NCBI GenBank assembly: GCA_036985955.1
Contig: BTQQ01000018.1
Coordinates: 1 to 17,670, forward strand
Direction: 5' to 3'
Source: JAUZQZ01 sp036985955
Lineage (GTDB): Bacteria > Pseudomonadota > Zetaproteobacteria > Mariprofundales > Mariprofundaceae
DNA length: 17,670 bases
A program made the translations under genes and the position numbers. The notes below the pieces were generated by a model. It did not search any database. It saw nothing but the letters and a program-made list of their open reading frames with translations, and had not been told where the DNA came from. Below are positions 14,218 to 17,670 of this stretch, piece after piece; positions within the stretch are counted from its first letter, which is position 1, and every line of letters starts with the position of its first letter.

Positions 14218-15090
14218 ATGCAAGAAAGGATTTCATCACCAAATATCTGGCTGGAGTTGCGATTACCCGCAGCAAGCATAAAGGACACTGCATTTGAACG
14301 GCTGTGCGACAGCATGGGTGCGGCGGGCACAGCCTTGCAAACGGATACAAAAACAGGATATACCGAACATGTGGCGTGGTTTACCGCCGGAGACAACCCA
14401 CAAAAGATACGCACGTCAATCGTCGTGGCGGCCATGTTGCTTGGCGTGCCGCAAGCGGATATTTGCCTTCATGCTCTGGGAGATGACTGGGAAACCGCAT
14501 GGCAAAAGGACTGGAAAGCCATACCAATTGGTAAACGCCTGTGGATTCGCCCTTCATTCTGTGAACCGCCTGTAGATGACCGCCTGGACATCGTGCTCAA
14601 TCCCGGCATGGCCTTCGGTACCGGATCGCACGCCACCACGCGACTATGTCTGGAAGCGATTGAACGCATTTGCAAAAAGAACCTGCCGGAAACGATGCTT
14701 GATATGGGTGCGGGCTCCGGACTGTTGGCCATTGCCGCCGCAAAGCTGGGCGTCAAACATGTGCTGGCGATGGATAACGATCCGGATGCTGTGGATGCCT
14801 GCCGTACAAATGCAGCCATCAACAGCGTATCCATCCTAAGTCAATGGGGAGACCTTCCTCCGAACCGAAAATTTGACCTTGTCGTCGCCAACATCCTCGC
14901 GGGGCCATTGATAGATATGGCTCCGAAACTGGCTGCCTGCGTCCACGGCACGCTCGTCCTGTCCGGCATTCTGGCTACACAGGTCGAAAATATCTGCCGG
15001 AGGTATGAAGCCGAAGGGTTGAAGAGTATCCGACCTGTTGATACCCAAGGTGAATGGGTGGCGATTGAGATGCGAAAGCTTCCGGGTTAA
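14218..15090 (+). CDS. prmA: Ribosomal protein L11 methyltransferase PrmA
   Basis: PrmA trimethylates ribosomal protein L11 using S-adenosylmethionine. The 290-residue protein has an N-terminal substrate-recognition domain (about 1-95), then NPGMAFGTGSHATT (128-141), the SAM-binding loop DMGAGSGLLAIAAAKLG (162-178), acidic strand end AMDNDPDAV (184-192) and NILAGPL (225-231) in place of the usual catalytic-face motif NILANPL. I chose ATG 14218 with GGAG/GGAAAAAG upstream; ATG 14188 would add ten polar residues that the family lacks. It is divergent from the FNR-type reductase (105-bp gap) and meets coaD tail to tail, the two stop codons sharing TTAA at 15087-15090. Confidence 0.95.
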   Translation: MQERISSPNIWLELRLPAASIKDTAFERLCDSMGAAGTALQTDTKTGYTEHVAWFTAGDNPQKIRTSIVVAAMLLGVPQADICLHALGDDWETAWQKDWKAIPIGKRLWIRPSFCEPPVDDRLDIVLNPGMAFGTGSHATTRLCLEAIERICKKNLPETMLDMGAGSGLLAIAAAKLGVKHVLAMDNDPDAVDACRTNAAINSVSILSQWGDLPPNRKFDLVVANILAGPLIDMAPKLAACVHGTLVLSGILATQVENICRRYEAEGLKSIRPVDTQGEWVAIEMRKLPG

Positions 15091-15569
15091 ACCGGATTGT
15101 TTCCTGTTAAATGCGGCAATACAGCAGGCGGAACCAGTTCCGAAATATCTCCGCCCATACCGGAAATCTCCCGGATAAAGCGCGATGAAACAAAGGTATA
15201 GTCCTCACGCGCCATGACAAACACGGTTTCGATCCGCTCGTCCAGTCTGCGGTTCATCGTCGCCATCTGGAATTCATACTCAAAATCCGAAGCTGCGCGC
15301 AAGCCTCTCAAGATAGCGCCGGCATGTTGATCCTGCGCCAGCTCCACCAGCAGCCCGGAAAAAGCCGTGACCTCGACATCAGACTTCCCGGCAAACGTTT
15401 CGCGCACCATGGCAAGGCGGATCTCCAGATCAAACATCGGCTGCTTGTTCGGATTGGCTGCCACGCCAATAACCACGCGATCGAACAGCTTCAGCCCGCG
15501 ATTGACTACATCCACATGGCCGAGCGTAATGGGATCAAATGTTCCGGGATAAATTGCAGTACGTTTCAC
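15087..15569 (-). CDS. coaD: Phosphopantetheine adenylyltransferase CoaD
   Basis: CoaD makes dephospho-CoA from 4'-phosphopantetheine and ATP. The 160-residue protein is the usual length for this hexameric nucleotidyltransferase. TLGH (15-18) is the HxGH-type ATP motif, preceded by YPGTFDP (7-13). RGLRAASDFEYEF (88-100) and the VSSRFIRE (127-134) motif near the C-terminus complete the signature. The start codon is GTG at 15569, overlapping the rsmD stop as GTGA. The rsmD-coaD pairing is very common in bacteria. Its stop overlaps the prmA stop on the other strand, leaving no room for a terminator between them. Confidence 0.96.
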   Translation of the reverse strand: MKRTAIYPGTFDPITLGHVDVVNRGLKLFDRVVIGVAANPNKQPMFDLEIRLAMVRETFAGKSDVEVTAFSGLLVELAQDQHAGAILRGLRAASDFEYEFQMATMNRRLDERIETVFVMAREDYTFVSSRFIREISGMGGDISELVPPAVLPHLTGNNPV

Positions 15570-16105
15570 GCCGCCTCCGGTTCAAGAAAGTAAAGACAGG
15601 TGTCACCATAGCGCCGCGACCGTAGCTGCGTCCAGCCTGACGGCCACAGTGGATCAACGCGGGCCGATTCTTCAATAACCAGTTGCGCACAGGAAATTCG
15701 GGAGTTATCCAGCCAGCACGGAATGCGCTCGCTGATTCCCTGTGCATAAGGCGGATCGGCAAAAATAAGGTCGAAGTGCCGCCCGGCAAGACGGGGAAGC
15801 GTCTCCTGCACATCACCATGCAACAAATGCCATTCATCCTGTATGTCCCAGTTACCTCGGATATCCTGCAAGTGTGTGAAGATGCGCTTGTTTTTCTCCA
15901 CCGAGGTTATCGCTACAGCACCGCGTGACAGTGCCTCCAGTGCCATCAATCCGGAGCCGGAGAACAAGTCCAGCACGCATGCGCCTTCGATATTCCCCAA
16001 AATGTTAAACAAAGCCTGCCGTACTTTTGATGGTGTGGGTCGAACGCCTGCATGTTTGGGAACCGGTAGATTACGGCCACGGAACCGGCCTGCGGTAATG
16101 CGCAT
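15566..16105 (-). CDS. rsmD: 16S rRNA m2G966 methyltransferase RsmD
   Basis: RsmD methylates guanine 966 of 16S rRNA. In the 179-residue protein RITAGRFRGRNLPVP (2-16) and VRPTPSKVRQALFNIL (21-36) are the family N-terminus, VLDLFSGSG (44-52) is the SAM loop, and FADPPYAQG (115-123) contains the N-methyltransferase DPPY motif. The gene starts 3 nt after the receiver/GGDEF gene and runs into coaD. Confidence 0.95.
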   Translation of the reverse strand: MRITAGRFRGRNLPVPKHAGVRPTPSKVRQALFNILGNIEGACVLDLFSGSGLMALEALSRGAVAITSVEKNKRIFTHLQDIRGNWDIQDEWHLLHGDVQETLPRLAGRHFDLIFADPPYAQGISERIPCWLDNSRISCAQLVIEESARVDPLWPSGWTQLRSRRYGDTCLYFLEPEAA

Positions 16106-16108
16106 GGA

Positions 16109-16957
16109 TTACCACTTGCGCACAAACGATTCCAGACGCTTGTCCAATACCTTCAAGGGATCGGTATCTCCCGGTGCAATGGCATCGACCGTGAAACCAA
16201 TATCGACGCTAATGCGTTGCTCCGTTTCCGGCCATACCAGTCCCACCTTCCAGCCACCACGCAGTGCTTTAGCCCATGCCTTAGCTGCATCCTCGTCCTG
16301 TTCAGGCATTAAAATAGCAAAGCGCCCCTGATCCAGATCGGCACACAAGTCAAAGCTCCGCAGTTGCTGACGTATGGTGCGCCCGCTTGCCATCACAGCG
16401 GCCTGCGCAAACCAGTCTGCCTGCCCGCGAGCCAGAGAAACGTAGTTACCGATATCTACCATGACCAGACTCAACGGCCTGGCATGATTCCGGCAACGTT
16501 CGGTTTCCAACGCCAGCACATGGCGAAAATATCCGGGGGTCTCGAGGTCGCTCACCGGGTCTCGGTAAAAATAGTTTTTGAGACGTTCGCCACGCATCAG
16601 GGCCGTACTTACCCGTGCAATCAATTGCTGCGGCGTCACCGGCTTGGTGATGTAATCATCCACGCCCAGTGTCAAACCTTTGATCTGATCGTCCAGATTA
16701 TCCAACGAGCTTAAAAATACGAATGGCGTCAGGTTGTACTGCTTCTGTTTGCGAACCTCGTTGTAGAAAGCCCAGCCATCCATGTTCGGCATCATGATGT
16801 CAGCCAGAATCAATTCTACTGAACGCTTTGCGAGAATATCCAGCGCCTGCTCCCCGTCCTCGGCTTCCAGCACGCGGAATCCACCCTGATGCAAAAAATG
16901 TGCCGTCAGATCCCGGCTGGAGCCCGAATCTTCAACGACAAGTATGGTCTTCATCAT
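16109..16957 (-). CDS. Response regulator: receiver domain plus degenerate GGDEF domain
   Basis: A 282-residue signalling protein. Residues 3-120 form a CheY-like receiver with Glu9/Asp10, the phosphorylation site Asp53 (ADIMMPNMDG), Ser83/Ser84 and Lys105 in TKPV, all intact. Residues about 130-282 follow the layout of a GGDEF domain: DPVSDLETPGYF matches DPLTGLxNRRxF, LSLVMVDIGNY matches the DxDxFK strand, and ADLDQGRFAILMP matches the RxGGDEFxxLLP strand. The signature is DQGRF (209-213), so diguanylate cyclase activity is not expected. No sensor kinase is near. Its ATG 16957 overlaps the peptidase stop (ATGA), and rsmD follows after 3 nt, so it is embedded in a housekeeping operon. Likely regulates through protein contact or ligand binding; partner unknown. 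Confidence 0.85.
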   Translation of the reverse strand: MMKTILVVEDSGSSRDLTAHFLHQGGFRVLEAEDGEQALDILAKRSVELILADIMMPNMDGWAFYNEVRKQKQYNLTPFVFLSSLDNLDDQIKGLTLGVDDYITKPVTPQQLIARVSTALMRGERLKNYFYRDPVSDLETPGYFRHVLALETERCRNHARPLSLVMVDIGNYVSLARGQADWFAQAAVMASGRTIRQQLRSFDLCADLDQGRFAILMPEQDEDAAKAWAKALRGGWKVGLVWPETEQRISVDIGFTVDAIAPGDTDPLKVLDKRLESFVRKW

Positions 16958-17670
16958 GTTTGCTTCTTCCCCTGTTGCGGACCGGCCTGCACCGTATTCC
17001 AGCCTTCCGGGTTAAGGAATCGCGCAGCGGCAGCCTTGACATCGTTTAGTTTAACCGCATTGATACGCTTCTTCCAGACCTGGAGGTAGTCCAGCGGCAG
17101 TTCATAAAACCCAATCATGGACATCAGTCCCACGCGCTTTGCATTGGAATCCATACGGTGAGCAAAACTGCCGGTCAGGTTGGCCTTGGCCGCAGCCAGT
17201 TGTTGTTGGCTGATATGGCCATCGTGCATTTTCTGCATAACATCCTGTACAACCTTGAGTGCCTGTTCCGCCTGATCAGCACGGGTTTGCAGGGTGATAA
17301 CAAAGGGACCGGGGACTGCCAATGGAGAAAAATAGGAATAGACGCCATAAACCAGCCCTCGCTTTTCACGCACCTCATTCATCAACCGGGATGCAAAACC
17401 GCCACCGCCCAGGATATGGTTGAGCAACATATCGGCAAAGAAGTCCGGTGCGTAACGGGACGGTCCCAGGCTGGAAAGCTGCACGGTCATCTGCCGTGTG
17501 GGCATCAAAACATGGTGCTTCTGACCACGAACAATCTCCGGCTTCGCGATATCTTTCAGCCCTTTTTCAGGTGTTCCCTTCCATCCGGCAAACAGCGGCT
17601 GGATTTGTTGCAGCACTTCTTTCATCGTCACATCACCACTGATTGCAAGCACCGCACCCTGTGGCTTGAA
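16954..17670 (-). CDS. M16 family zinc peptidase, C-terminal part (runs off the right edge)
   Basis: The frame stays open to the window edge and gives 238 residues ending at TGA 16956-16954. The sequence begins within AVLAISGDVT, the strand linking the two halves of M16 (pitrilysin-like) peptidases. ILGGGGFASRLMNEVREKRGLVYGVYS is the hallmark of the second half, with the Arg and Tyr that contact substrate; its 27 residues lie at about 17330-17410. The zinc motif HxxEH would be in the missing N-terminal half, so activity cannot be judged. Such proteins are often made as pairs, one catalytic and one inactive, and are exported. M16 genes commonly lie upstream of rsmD and coaD in proteobacteria. 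Confidence 0.88.
   Translation of the reverse strand, partial: FKPQGAVLAISGDVTMKEVLQQIQPLFAGWKGTPEKGLKDIAKPEIVRGQKHHVLMPTRQMTVQLSSLGPSRYAPDFFADMLLNHILGGGGFASRLMNEVREKRGLVYGVYSYFSPLAVPGPFVITLQTRADQAEQALKVVQDVMQKMHDGHISQQQLAAAKANLTGSFAHRMDSNAKRVGLMSMIGFYELPLDYLQVWKKRINAVKLNDVKAAAARFLNPEGWNTVQAGPQQGKKQT

Noticed and set aside
1..17670. CRISPR arrays, tRNA, rRNA, transposase or phage genes
   Set aside because: I saw no regularly spaced direct repeats, no tRNA or rRNA consensus segments and no such proteins in any frame read.

Overview
The window looks like ordinary chromosome from a Gram-negative proteobacterium. Base content is moderate and codon use is even. There is a lipoprotein signal. The gene order ruvX-pyrR-pyrB-pyrC is the one I know from Pseudomonas and relatives, and lysine is made by the succinylase branch (DapD/DapC). 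A Zetaproteobacterium of the Mariprofundus kind is my best guess from overall gene content, but this is inference with low confidence.

Layout. (a) 1-981: the tail of an unknown plus-strand gene, then an AT-rich minus-strand gene for an unknown five-helix membrane protein. That gene is preceded by a tiny ORF with a consensus Shine-Dalgarno sequence. This stretch looks acquired. (b) 982-7849, plus strand: thiI (tRNA 4-thiouridine) overlapping msrB (methionine sulfoxide repair); a 164-bp palindromic element; then argH, a small lipoprotein, dapC, a PLP decarboxylase and dapD, mostly coupled by 2-8 nt overlaps or gaps. This is an arginine/lysine biosynthesis block, but the decarboxylase lacks the usual LysA active-site sequence. 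(c) 7850-8017: an in-frame remnant of a nucleotidyltransferase behind dapD. (d) 8046-14112, minus strand: FNR-type flavin reductase, ruvX, pyrR, pyrB, pyrC, pyrK, cpdA and a cpYpsA/SLOG protein. The pyr genes are chained by ATGA overlaps. A strong intrinsic terminator for this strand lies inside the 3' end of dapD. (e) 14218-15090, plus strand: prmA, divergent from the reductase and sharing stop-codon bases with convergent coaD. (f) 15087-17670, minus strand: an M16 peptidase (N-terminus outside the window), a receiver protein with a degenerate GGDEF domain, rsmD and coaD.

The block is mostly housekeeping: RNA/protein modification (ThiI, RsmD, PrmA, MsrB), amino-acid and pyrimidine synthesis, and coenzyme A. 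I see no CRISPR array, tRNA, rRNA, transposase or phage gene. The stretches most worth a second look are the palindromic element (2570-2733), the decarboxylase (5758-6960), the dapD 3' region with its nested antisense terminator and gene remnant, the cpdA-cpYpsA pair, and the AT-rich locus with its leader ORF.
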